Both the position numbers and the translations under genes were made by a program. A stretch of DNA of 25,580 bases from JBAXLO01 sp037134755 (GTDB taxonomy: Bacteria > Bacteroidota > Bacteroidia > Bacteroidales > JACABE01), in assembly GCA_037134755.1 (NCBI GenBank), contig JBAXLO010000046.1:1-25580 (forward strand), given 5' to 3'. Shown piece after piece: positions 9,110-16,266 of this stretch (positions are counted from its first letter, which is position 1; each line of letters opens with the position of its first letter). The notes under the pieces were generated by a model that did no database searches, was not told the origin of the DNA, and was given only the letters and a program-made list of their open reading frames with translations.

Positions 9110-9350
9110 AGGATTAAAGTAATATATTATAGGATTAATCTCCCCCAGGCAGGATACAAGTAAGATATATGAGGATACAAGTAAGATTATCTAGAATACA
9201 AGTAAGATATTTCAGGATACAACTCCCCTAGGCAGGATACAAGTAAGATATATCAGGATAAAAGTAATATTTTCTAGGATACAAGTAAGATATTTCAGGA
9301 TACATGTAATATTTATCAGGATACATGTAAGGTTAGATAGGATACTTCCC
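9110..9350. repeat. Array of 12 imperfect 21-bp repeats
   Basis: Units begin at 9110, 9131, 9151, 9172, 9193, 9214, 9234, 9255, 9276, 9297, 9318 and 9339 (last one partial). Most are exactly 21 bp and start AGGATACAAGTAAGATA with a variable tail of about 4-5 bases. The units at 9131 and 9214 are 20 bp and instead carry CTCCCCNAGGC after AGGAT, so the array looks like two super-units each opened by a C-rich variant. Stop codons interrupt the plus frames. On the minus strand one frame stays open for about six units, but the 20-bp units break it, so a coding role is unlikely. The array occupies the divergent gap between rlmD and the alpha/beta hydrolase gene. Confidence 0.95.
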
Positions 9351-9536
9351 ATTTCAAACAAAAGATTTCTATTTTATAAATGGATTAAAACCATTTTTTA
9401 AATAGTAAATATTATGCCACACAACTAGCATTTTATCTTTATAAAAAATATTTATTATTTAATTTTGATTAAATAACCAAAACAATAGACTAATTTTATC
9501 TAAATTATTATTACTTTTACATCCTAATTAATAACA

Positions 9537-10976
9537 ATGAGAACAATTATAGTATTCCTAAAATTCACAATAATAAATTTGCTTTTTGTACTGATAATTA
9601 GCAATAATATCAAGGCACAATCCACCGAAAAGTTCCTTATCGGCAACTGGATTGGAGCAATTGATATACAAGGCACGAAACTTACACTAGTAATCAGGTT
9701 TAATTTTAATGATAAAGACAGTCTTATAGCCGTAATGGATAGCCCCGACCAGGGAGCAAAAGATATTCAAGTTTCAAAACTGACTATTAGAAATGATTCA
9801 GTAATTATTAGAGTAAAAAAATTGAGTGTTACTATTTCAGGTTTATTAAATAAAAAAGATTCAACCATTAATTGCCTATTCAGGCAGAGTATTATGAGCA
9901 GCCCTTTGTTGCTTAAGAAAACGGATAAAGTCCCAACCCTCAACAGACCACAAGAACCCAAACCACCCTTTCCTTATAAAGTAAATGAGGTAAGTTTTGA
10001 AAACTATATTGATAGTATTACTTTGGCAGGAACGCTAACGCTTCCCAAAAAGGGAGATAAATTCCCCGTTACAATAATGATTACCGGTTCAGGTCCTCAA
10101 AATAGAGATGAAGAGTTATTAGGTCATAAACCATTCCTTGTAATAGCTGATTATTTAACAAGAAATGGTATAGCAGTTCTACGTTTTGACGACCGTGGTA
10201 TAGGAAAATCCAAAGGAGACTTTACTAAAGCCACTTCTTTAGACTTTGCTAATGACGTAGAAGCTGCAATTAACTATTTGAAGAAACATCCTAATATAGA
10301 TGTATCAAAAATTGGGCTTATTGGCCATAGTGAAGGAGGTTTGATTGCTCCTATTGTTGCTTCCAGAAATAAGGATGTAAACTTTATTGTACTTCTTGCA
10401 GGCCCAGGTCTAAGCGGTGAACAAATTCTATTAAAACAAGCAGCTCTAATAGCAAAGGTTGAAGGAACTGATGAGAAAGAAATTAAGGAAACTACTGCAA
10501 TGAGTGCTGAAATATATAAGATTCTTATTAAAGAACCTGATAATACTAAAGCAGGAGAGAAGATCAAAAAAGTTTATGATAGAGCTACCAAAAAGATGAG
10601 TAATGAAGAAAAAGAAAAGTCTGGTTTAAATGAAGCAAGAAGAGATATGACGATACAACAAGTAACTTCTAAATGGTTTAGAACATTCCTCATCACAGAT
10701 CCACAAATTTATTTAAGCAAAGTTAAATGTCCTGTCTTAGCTTTAAATGGAGCTAACGATTTACAAGTCCCTCCTGATGAAGATTTGGTTGCTATTGAGA
10801 ATGCTCTTAAGAAAGCCGGCAATACTAATTATAAAACAATGAAGCTTCCTGAACTAAATCATTTATTCCAACATTGTACTACAGGTTCTCCAAGTGACTA
10901 TTCTAAAATTGAAGAAACAATATCCCCCGAAGTTTTACAGATTATAAGTGATTGGATAAATAATATTGTAAAGTAA
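9537..10976 (+). CDS. Secreted alpha/beta hydrolase (serine esterase/peptidase, EstD-like)
   Basis: A 479-aa exported hydrolase. Residues 1-27 form a signal peptide ending NIKAQ. Residues 28-130 are an N-terminal beta-rich region, and the alpha/beta hydrolase domain follows. The oxyanion segment ITGSGPQNRDE is typical of EstD/S33-like serine hydrolases. The catalytic triad is S265 in GHSEGG, D408 in NGANDLQVP and H442 in LNHLFQ. DDRGIGKS is a conserved strand-turn of the fold. Family members are esterases or peptidases acting on small acyl substrates; the true substrate is unknown. The ATG at 9537 begins directly at the signal peptide. It is followed 52 bases later by fucI with no terminator between them, so read-through is possible, though a functional link to fucose is not shown. 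Confidence 0.88.
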   Translation: MRTIIVFLKFTIINLLFVLIISNNIKAQSTEKFLIGNWIGAIDIQGTKLTLVIRFNFNDKDSLIAVMDSPDQGAKDIQVSKLTIRNDSVIIRVKKLSVTISGLLNKKDSTINCLFRQSIMSSPLLLKKTDKVPTLNRPQEPKPPFPYKVNEVSFENYIDSITLAGTLTLPKKGDKFPVTIMITGSGPQNRDEELLGHKPFLVIADYLTRNGIAVLRFDDRGIGKSKGDFTKATSLDFANDVEAAINYLKKHPNIDVSKIGLIGHSEGGLIAPIVASRNKDVNFIVLLAGPGLSGEQILLKQAALIAKVEGTDEKEIKETTAMSAEIYKILIKEPDNTKAGEKIKKVYDRATKKMSNEEKEKSGLNEARRDMTIQQVTSKWFRTFLITDPQIYLSKVKCPVLALNGANDLQVPPDEDLVAIENALKKAGNTNYKTMKLPELNHLFQHCTTGSPSDYSKIEETISPEVLQIISDWINNIVK

Positions 10977-11028
10977 TAAATAGTATCGAATTTTAATTAA
11001 TGTATTAATAATATTAAATAAATAAAAC

Positions 11029-12798
11029 ATGAACAGATATTACGGAAGAAACCCTAAAATAGGGATTAGACCAACTATTGATGGTCGTAGAAAAGGAGTT
11101 AGAGAATCTCTTGAAGCCCAAACTATAAAAATGGCGGAAAACCTTGCTGAATTCATAAGTTCTGAATTAAAGTATATAGATGGCACACCTGTAGAATGCG
11201 TTATCGCTGACACATGTATTGGTGGTGTTGCTGAATCAGCGATGTGTGCTGATAAATTCGAAAGAGAAGGTGTAGGAGCTACTATCACAGTTACTCCATG
11301 CTGGTGTTATGGTTCCGAAACTATGGATACCAATCCATATTACCCAAAGGCAGTTTGGGGATTTAACGGTACTGAACGTCCGGGTGCAGTTTATTTGGCT
11401 GCAGTTTTAGCTGGACATAGTCAAAAAGGATTACCTGCATTTGGTATCTACGGGCATGATGTACAAGAAGCTGATGACACTAGTATTCCTTTAGATGTTA
11501 AAGAAAAACTTTTACGTTTTGCAAAAGCAGCTATTGCTGTAGCAACTATGAGAGGCAAGTCATATCTTTCATTGGGCTCTGTTTCTATGGGAATCGCTGG
11601 TTCTATTGTCGACGAAAGTTTCTTCCAGTCTTATTTAGGAATGAGGAATGAATATGTTGACATGAGTGAGTTTACTCGTCGTTTGGAAGAAGGCATTTAT
11701 GATAAAGCTGAGTTTGAAAAAGCATATAAATGGACTCGTGAGAATTGTATTGAAGGTCGTGATGAGAATACTGTAAAACGCTCACAGGAAGAAAAGGATA
11801 AGATTTGGGCAACAGTAGTTAAAATGACTTTAATTGCTAAAGATTTAATGGTTGGCAATCCTAAATTAAAGGATGCAGGTTTTGGCGAAGAAGCTTTAGG
11901 ACATAATGCTATATTGGCAGGTTTCCAGGGACAGCGCCACTGGACAGATCATTCTCCTAATGGTGATTTTATGGAAGCTATTCTTTGTTCTTCTTTTGAT
12001 TGGAATGGTGTTCGTCAGGCTTATTTATTAGCTACCGAAAACGATTCTTTGAATGCAGTTGCAATGCTGTTTGGTAATCTTCTTACAAACACCGCTCAGA
12101 TGTTTAGTGATGTTCGTACGTATTGGAGTCCTGATTCTGTTGAAAGAGTTACGGGAAAGAAACTGGAAGGTAAAGCTGCAAATGGTATCATTCATTTAAT
12201 AAATTCAGGTGCCTCTGCTCTTGACTTTACAGGTAGACAATCTATTAATGGAGAACCTGCTATCAAACCATTCTATGAAATTTCAGAAAATGAAGTTAAC
12301 GATTGTTTAAAACATACTTCATGGCCATCGGCTGTTTACGAATATTTCCGTGGTGGTGGTTACTCAAGTGAGTTCACTACAAGAGGTAACATGCCTTTAA
12401 CTATGATGCGTGTTAATCTTATCAAAGGTTTAGGACCGGTTTTACAGATTGCAGAAGGTTGGTCAGTTGAATTATCTGATGATATGAATAGTAAATTAGT
12501 TGAACGCACCAATCCAACTTGGCCTACTACATGGTTTGCGCCACGTTTGAACGGTAAAGGTGCATTTACAGATGTTTATTCAGTAATGAATAACTGGGGT
12601 GCTAATCACGGTGCAATCAGTTACGGACATATTGGTGCTGATCTTATTGCTTTAGCTTCGATGCTACGCATACCGGTTTGCATGCATAATGTTGATGATG
12701 CTAACATTTTCCGCCCAAGTGCATGGAGTGCTTTTGGTATGGATAAAGAAGGTCAGGATTACAGAGCTTGCAATAACTACGGACCAATTTACAAATAA
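11029..12798 (+). CDS. fucI: L-fucose isomerase
   Basis: A 589-aa cytosolic Mn-dependent ketol isomerase converting L-fucose to L-fuculose, also active on D-arabinose in characterised homologues. It is close to E. coli FucI over its whole length, including GFQGQRHWTDHSPNGD, SSFDWNGVR, EYFRGGGYSS, IKGLGPVLQIAEGWSVEL and the C-terminal GQDYRACNNYGP. Metal ligands are present: E337 in ATENDSLN, D361 in SDVRTYW and H527 in NWGANHG, matching E. coli E337/D361/H528. It is followed by fucP, the matching transporter. Fuculokinase and fuculose-phosphate aldolase, needed next in the pathway, are not in this window. Confidence 0.97.
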   Translation: MNRYYGRNPKIGIRPTIDGRRKGVRESLEAQTIKMAENLAEFISSELKYIDGTPVECVIADTCIGGVAESAMCADKFEREGVGATITVTPCWCYGSETMDTNPYYPKAVWGFNGTERPGAVYLAAVLAGHSQKGLPAFGIYGHDVQEADDTSIPLDVKEKLLRFAKAAIAVATMRGKSYLSLGSVSMGIAGSIVDESFFQSYLGMRNEYVDMSEFTRRLEEGIYDKAEFEKAYKWTRENCIEGRDENTVKRSQEEKDKIWATVVKMTLIAKDLMVGNPKLKDAGFGEEALGHNAILAGFQGQRHWTDHSPNGDFMEAILCSSFDWNGVRQAYLLATENDSLNAVAMLFGNLLTNTAQMFSDVRTYWSPDSVERVTGKKLEGKAANGIIHLINSGASALDFTGRQSINGEPAIKPFYEISENEVNDCLKHTSWPSAVYEYFRGGGYSSEFTTRGNMPLTMMRVNLIKGLGPVLQIAEGWSVELSDDMNSKLVERTNPTWPTTWFAPRLNGKGAFTDVYSVMNNWGANHGAISYGHIGADLIALASMLRIPVCMHNVDDANIFRPSAWSAFGMDKEGQDYRACNNYGPIYK

Positions 12799-12875
12799 GA
12801 ACTTAATTAATAATTAATAATTAACAATTAAGAATTAATAATATAAAACTCATAATATACTTATACACCCGAATT

Positions 12876-12906
12876 CCTCCCCTTTTAGGGGAGGTTAGGT
12901 GGGGTT
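12876..12906. repeat. GC-rich palindromic extragenic repeat between fucI and fucP
   Basis: CCTCCCCT (12876-12883), loop TTT and AGGGGAGG form a perfect 8-bp hairpin, followed by TTAGGTGGGGTTT. In such an AT-rich genome this is a foreign-looking block. From memory, very similar C-rich/G-rich hairpins recur between genes in many Bacteroidota. It has no T-run, so it is not a classical terminator and need not separate fucI from fucP. The preceding 12800-12845 is a low-complexity AATTAAT stretch. Confidence 0.7.
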
Positions 12907-12921
12907 TAAACAATAAAACAA

Positions 12922-14289
12922 ATGAATAATAAAGTATCTTTAATCAAAAGCCCTGATGGAAAGAATTATTTAATTCCTTTTATTTTAGTAACGAGTTTAT
13001 TCTTCTTATGGGGATTCGCTCATGGTTTACTGGATATTCTTAATAAGCATTTCCAGAATATTCTTGGTGTTTCTAAAGCACAATCAGGATTAGTACAGGC
13101 AGCCGTTTACGGAGGTTATTTTCTTATGGCTATTCCTGCTGGGATATTTATGAAACGTTATGGATATAAAAAAGGAATTATCTTCGGTTTGTTATTATAT
13201 GCTACCGGTGCTTTTCTTTTTATTCCTGCTATTGCAATACAAACTTTTTGGGCTTTTTTAGTAGCTTTATTCATAATAGCATTGGGATTAACCTGTCTGG
13301 AAACTGCAGCTAACCCCTACTCTACTGTTTTAGGTCCAAAGGAAACTGCTGAACAGCGTTTAACCTTTTCTCAATCATTTAATGGCTTAGGATGGATATT
13401 TGGACCATTAATTGGTAGTTTAATTATATTTGCTGGAAGTGGAGGTTCAAATAAATTTTCTTCTTTAGCAATTCCTTATGTTGGTGTTGGTGTAGTTGTT
13501 CTTTTAATTGCGTTATTATTTATAAAAACAAAGCTTCCTGAAATCAATGAAGCAGAAAGCGAACATGTAGAATTTACAGAAGTTGAAGAAACCGATTGGA
13601 AGATTGCTTATAAAGCTATATTCAAATACCGTCATTTTGTGTTGGCAGTTTTTGCACAATTCTTTTATGTAGCTGCACAAACTGGTATTAATAGTTTCTT
13701 TATTAATTATACAGTTGAAATATTTAAAGATGTAAATAGTCATATAGTTTTTGGTGGTGAAGCTGTAAAAGGCTTAATTTCATTTATTGAGAATTCATGG
13801 CTTATGAAAATAATTGCTGGGCCTGACTTTAATCACGACAAAGTATTCGACACAGTTGCAGGTATCATTCTTGCATTTGGAGGCATGGGGTTATTTATGC
13901 TTGGTCGTTTTATTGGAAGTTTATTCATGATATGGTTTAAACCTAACAAACTGCTTTTAACTTATGCTACTGCATGTATTATCCTTACGGCAATAGTTAT
14001 TTCAGGAGCTGGTATTATTGGTATTATTGCTTTATGCTTAATTTATTTCTTTATGTCCATAATGTTCCCTACTATATTTGCATTAGGATTAAAAGATTTA
14101 GGAAGCCATACAAAACGTGCTTCATCTTTTATAGTAATGGCAATTGTTGGTGGAGCAATCTGCCCTATTCTTATGGGAAGAATTGCAGATTTATCTTCTA
14201 TGAAACTTGGATTTTTTGTACCATTAGTATGCTTTGTGTTTGTATTATTTTATGGATGGAAAGGATATAAGCCAAAAAAAGTTAGTTAA
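12922..14289 (+). CDS. fucP: L-fucose:H+ symporter (MFS)
   Basis: A 455-aa inner-membrane major facilitator with about 12 hydrophobic segments that imports L-fucose with protons. D38 in GLLDIL and E127 in CLETAANPY align with the essential D46 and E135 of E. coli FucP. QSFNGLGWIFGP, FFYVAAQTGINSF, PTIFALGLKDLG and SSFIVMAIVGGAI also match the family. Compared with E. coli FucP, the loop after NYTVEIF carries an insertion of roughly 35 residues (about 275-310), as seen in some Bacteroidota sugar symporters. The gap from fucI is 123 bp without a terminator, so the two are probably co-transcribed. Selectivity for fucose over related sugars is inferred from the neighbour. Confidence 0.93.
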   Translation: MNNKVSLIKSPDGKNYLIPFILVTSLFFLWGFAHGLLDILNKHFQNILGVSKAQSGLVQAAVYGGYFLMAIPAGIFMKRYGYKKGIIFGLLLYATGAFLFIPAIAIQTFWAFLVALFIIALGLTCLETAANPYSTVLGPKETAEQRLTFSQSFNGLGWIFGPLIGSLIIFAGSGGSNKFSSLAIPYVGVGVVVLLIALLFIKTKLPEINEAESEHVEFTEVEETDWKIAYKAIFKYRHFVLAVFAQFFYVAAQTGINSFFINYTVEIFKDVNSHIVFGGEAVKGLISFIENSWLMKIIAGPDFNHDKVFDTVAGIILAFGGMGLFMLGRFIGSLFMIWFKPNKLLLTYATACIILTAIVISGAGIIGIIALCLIYFFMSIMFPTIFALGLKDLGSHTKRASSFIVMAIVGGAICPILMGRIADLSSMKLGFFVPLVCFVFVLFYGWKGYKPKKVS

Positions 14290-14315
14290 TTTAAGACTTT
14301 ATAATATATAAATTT

Positions 14316-14350
14316 AAACGCCTTCTCTTTTTATTAAGGGAAGGCGTTTT
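14316..14350 (+). terminator. Terminator after fucP
   Basis: AAACGCCTTCTCTTT pairs with AAGGGAAGGCGTTTT across a short ATTT-like loop, with a single T-G wobble. T-rich sequence follows. It lies 27 bases past the fucP stop and closes the fuc unit. Confidence 0.88.
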
Positions 14351-14385
14351 ATTTTATTTCCTATTTCTTAATTTAAACTTTAAGA

Positions 14386-14409
14386 ATTTTAGGTACTTTA
14401 GGTACTTTA
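14386..14409. repeat. Short direct repeat (AGGTACTTT x2)
   Basis: Two adjacent copies of TTTAGGTAC, continued by TTTATATAC, lie in the 327-bp gap between fucP and the heptad-repeat ORF. The rest of this gap holds the fucP terminator on the left and a probable promoter on the right; no other structure was seen. Confidence 0.7.
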
Positions 14410-14572
14410 TATACTATTATAGCTAAGGAAAGAGGAATTCCTGAGGTTAAATAATGTCAAATCATTTTTTATACTTAATTCATTTCGACTTATCTAAATT
14501 AAAATTTTCAAAATGTGTGAATCATGTAAATCTTTTATTTAATTATGTAACAGTTTACCTTACAATCTGACT

Positions 14573-14580
14573 TAATTTCG
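14573..14580 (+). promoter_or_regulatory. Probable -7 box of the heptad-repeat ORF
   Basis: TAATTTCG matches TAnnTTTG at all but one position and is followed by CAAC. A TTTA at 14554-14557 could stand in for the -33 element. Transcription would begin near 14586, about 30 bases before the ATG at 14617. This supports plus-strand expression of the repeat region. Confidence 0.4.
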
Positions 14581-14616
14581 CAACTCAAAAACTATTTCAT
14601 AAACATTACAGGCAAA

Positions 14617-15165
14617 ATGAAAATTCAAAGCAAAAATATCGATTCTAATCAAAAGTATTCTTATGAATATTTAGTGGAAGATATTTTGCATGTATGCGAT
14701 ATAAATTATAAGATTTCTCAATTTATTTTATTGATAAGAAGCTTTAATATCTATATAAAACATTGTATAAAAGAAACGTTAGCTACGGCAATAAGGTGCT
14801 TAAAGCCGCTACCCTTTCACCCATTTTTAGAAAATTTGGTATCATTTTTCAAAGATTTGGCATCAAGTTTCAAAGATTTGGCATCAAGTTTCAAAGATTT
14901 GGCATCAAGTTTTAGAAATTTGGTATCAAAGGCAGTCCCCTTGGCATCAAGGATTGAGTTTTTGGCATCAAGTTTCAAAGATTTGGCATCAAAGGCAATA
15001 CCCTTGACATCAAAGATTGAATTTTTGGTATCATATTTAGCAAATTTGGTGTCATATTTCAAAGATTTGGCATCAAAGGCAATGCCTTTGACATCATTTT
15101 TTGCAAAAATGACATCACTTAATGCTACAACTAAATATAAAGATGCTTTTGTAATGTTATTATAG
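14617..15165 (+). CDS. Hypothetical protein with 7-residue (heptad) repeats
   Basis: A 182-aa reading frame with no family I recognise. Residues 1-73 are non-repetitive and contain one hydrophobic stretch (ISQFILLIRSFNIYI). Residues 74-164 are thirteen exact heptads of the form L-[AVT]-S-x-x-x-x, such as LASSFKD, LASKAIP and LTSKIEF, plus a partial one. With Phe at position a and Leu at d the LASSFKD units have the 3-4 spacing of a coiled coil, though the KAxP units contain proline. A -7-like box upstream supports this strand. The opposite strand also has an open frame over the array (81 aa, DAK-type heptads) but without a visible promoter. It may be a genuine small protein or simply a DNA repeat array that happens to stay open. 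Confidence 0.4.
   Translation: MKIQSKNIDSNQKYSYEYLVEDILHVCDINYKISQFILLIRSFNIYIKHCIKETLATAIRCLKPLPFHPFLENLVSFFKDLASSFKDLASSFKDLASSFRNLVSKAVPLASRIEFLASSFKDLASKAIPLTSKIEFLVSYLANLVSYFKDLASKAMPLTSFFAKMTSLNATTKYKDAFVMLL
14836..15117. repeat. Array of 13 exact-length 21-bp repeats
   Basis: Units start at 14836 and recur every 21 bp to 15088, with a partial copy at 15109. Each opens with a conserved 9-mer TTGGCATCA (variants TTGGTATCA, TTGACATCA, TTGGTGTCA) followed by a variable 12 bp. The variable part falls into recurring classes: AGTTTCAAAGAT, AAGGCANTNCCN, ANGATTGANTTT and a few singletons. No unit differs in length, unlike the 9110-9350 array, which fits selection for reading frame or for exact two-turn DNA spacing. 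Confidence 0.96.
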
Positions 15166-15260
15166 TTATTTATAAAACTCTATAATTTAGAATGAATTAA
15201 GAAAAATAAAATACATATACAAATAAAATCAAAAAACAATTTACATTTAATTAAATAAAA

Positions 15261-15434
15261 ATGGCAGCAAAAAAAAATTTAAACAAAGAAATGGAAGTAG
15301 TAGGAGGTTTAACAGGAAATCCTATTGGAACTCAACTTAAAACCGCAGATGGAATATTCGATGCAATTATAGCTAATCCTACCAGTTATGCGAAGTATGA
15401 TGTTGTGCGAAGTTTCCGAACTTCGCATGTATAA
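15261..15434 (+). CDS. Small peptide with possible double-glycine leader
   Basis: ATG at 15261 opens a 57-codon frame ending TAA at 15432. The product begins MAAKKNLNKEMEVVGG and continues LTGNPIGTQLKTADGIFD. A charged N-terminus, an Asn-Leu-x-Lys-Glu-Met segment, Val at -4 and GG at -1/-2 resemble double-glycine leaders of bacteriocin-like or other peptides exported by peptidase-containing ABC transporters, but the Leu/Glu spacing is not canonical. The core would be about 41 residues. The last eight codons come from an inverted repeat, so the natural C-terminus may have been lost. No transporter or modification enzyme is within the window. Confidence in coding is moderate, in the leader interpretation lower. 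Confidence 0.42.
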   Translation: MAAKKNLNKEMEVVGGLTGNPIGTQLKTADGIFDAIIANPTSYAKYDVVRSFRTSHV

Positions 15435-15510
15435 AATGTAGTTTTCAAAAACTACAATGCAAATTATCCTGTTAAAGATACAATATTTTCCGAACTTTGC
15501 ACTATATAAT
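15389..15510. repeat. Cluster of short inverted and direct repeats
   Basis: TGCGAAGTT/AACTTCGCA with loop TCCG forms a perfect 9-bp hairpin at 15406-15427. TGTAGTTTT/AAAACTACA with a 2-base centre forms another at 15437-15456. TGCGAAGT is also present at 15389, and TTTCCGAAC occurs at 15413 and again at 15487, each followed by TT(C/T)GCA and an AT-rich segment. Neither hairpin has a T-run, so these are not ordinary terminators. It looks like a small nested repeat element lying over the end of the 57-codon ORF. Confidence 0.8.
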
Positions 15511-15549
15511 AGATTTACTAAGAGTGAATTCATTAATCTTACAATAAAT

Positions 15550-15561
15550 CTTAAGCTTAAG
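15550..15561. promoter_or_regulatory. 12-bp perfect palindrome upstream of the DUF1361 gene
   Basis: CTTAAGCTTAAG is a perfect palindrome 32 bases before the ATG of the DUF1361 gene. The related TAAATCTTAA occurs on its left (15545) and again at 15576. It could be an operator or chance in AT-rich DNA. Confidence 0.3.
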
Positions 15562-15592
15562 GAGTTATTAATAAGTAAATCTTAAAGCAATT

Positions 15593-16249
15593 ATGATAAA
15601 CAAACTTAAGCACTCCGGAAGATTTAATATTACAATTTTATTAATAGTAATGTCAGTGTTTTGTTTTAGCATATCCATTACCAGATACATAATTACGGAT
15701 ACCAAAGTATTTCTTTTCCTCAACTGGAATCTGTTTCTTGCCTTTATTCCATGGTTATTGAGTTCGATAGTAGTATTAAAAGGCATTCAAAACAAAGTAT
15801 CAGTATCGGTACTAATACTTTCGTGGTTACTATTCTTCCCAAATTCACCATACATACTTACAGATTTGTTTCATTTAAGAGCAAGAAGCTCCGTTCCTAT
15901 CTGGTTCGACCTGATAGTAATACTCTCCTTTGCATGGACAGGCTTAATGTATGGTTTTATTAGTCTGATGGACATAGAGAAGTTACTAACTAAGTATTTA
16001 AAAGAAAAATACATTAACTTAATAACGATAGTATTCCTCTTTATGGCAGGTTTTGGAATATATTTAGGCAGGTATTTAAGATGGAACAGTTGGGATATAA
16101 TAAGAGATCCTTTCGGGCTGGCTACTGATGTTATGGATAGATTTATCAACCCTTTCGGCCACCCACGCACATGGGGAATGACATTAATGATGGGTGTGCT
16201 CCTGAATATGATGTACTTTACTTTGAAATTTATTAAGAACGAAAAGTAG
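15593..16249 (+). CDS. DUF1361 integral membrane protein
   Basis: A 218-aa polytopic membrane protein. Hydrophobic segments lie near residues 11-31, 41-62, 71-84, 105-126, 143-160 and 195-213. The DUF1361 signature FPNSPYILTDLFHL is at 82-95, and RDPFG and NPFGHPRTWG follow near the C-terminus. Length is normal for the family. Its biochemical role is not known. Start is the first ATG in a long AT-rich leader, giving a short charged N-terminus before the first membrane span. It converges with the unknown protein gene at 16267, with 17 bases between stops and no obvious terminator. Confidence 0.88.
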   Translation: MINKLKHSGRFNITILLIVMSVFCFSISITRYIITDTKVFLFLNWNLFLAFIPWLLSSIVVLKGIQNKVSVSVLILSWLLFFPNSPYILTDLFHLRARSSVPIWFDLIVILSFAWTGLMYGFISLMDIEKLLTKYLKEKYINLITIVFLFMAGFGIYLGRYLRWNSWDIIRDPFGLATDVMDRFINPFGHPRTWGMTLMMGVLLNMMYFTLKFIKNEK

Positions 16250-16266
16250 GTAATAAAGATAATATT

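Noticed and set aside
9110..9350. CRISPR array
   Set aside because: Units follow each other with no unique spacers of regular length. The conserved part is too short and the variable tail is only a few bases, and there are no cas genes nearby.
9213..9350. Small minus-strand ORF through the first repeat array
   Set aside because: The frame survives about six units but ends after the 20-bp unit at 9214, and there is no start context or promoter.
14817..15062. Minus-strand 81-aa DAK-heptad protein
   Set aside because: It is open only because of the 21-bp period, lies almost wholly within the array and has no visible promoter. The plus frame has a non-repetitive N-terminus and a -7-like box.
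14836..15117. CRISPR array or integron-like cassettes
   Set aside because: The variable part is only 12 bp and recurs among units. No integrase, cas gene or attachment-site structure is present.
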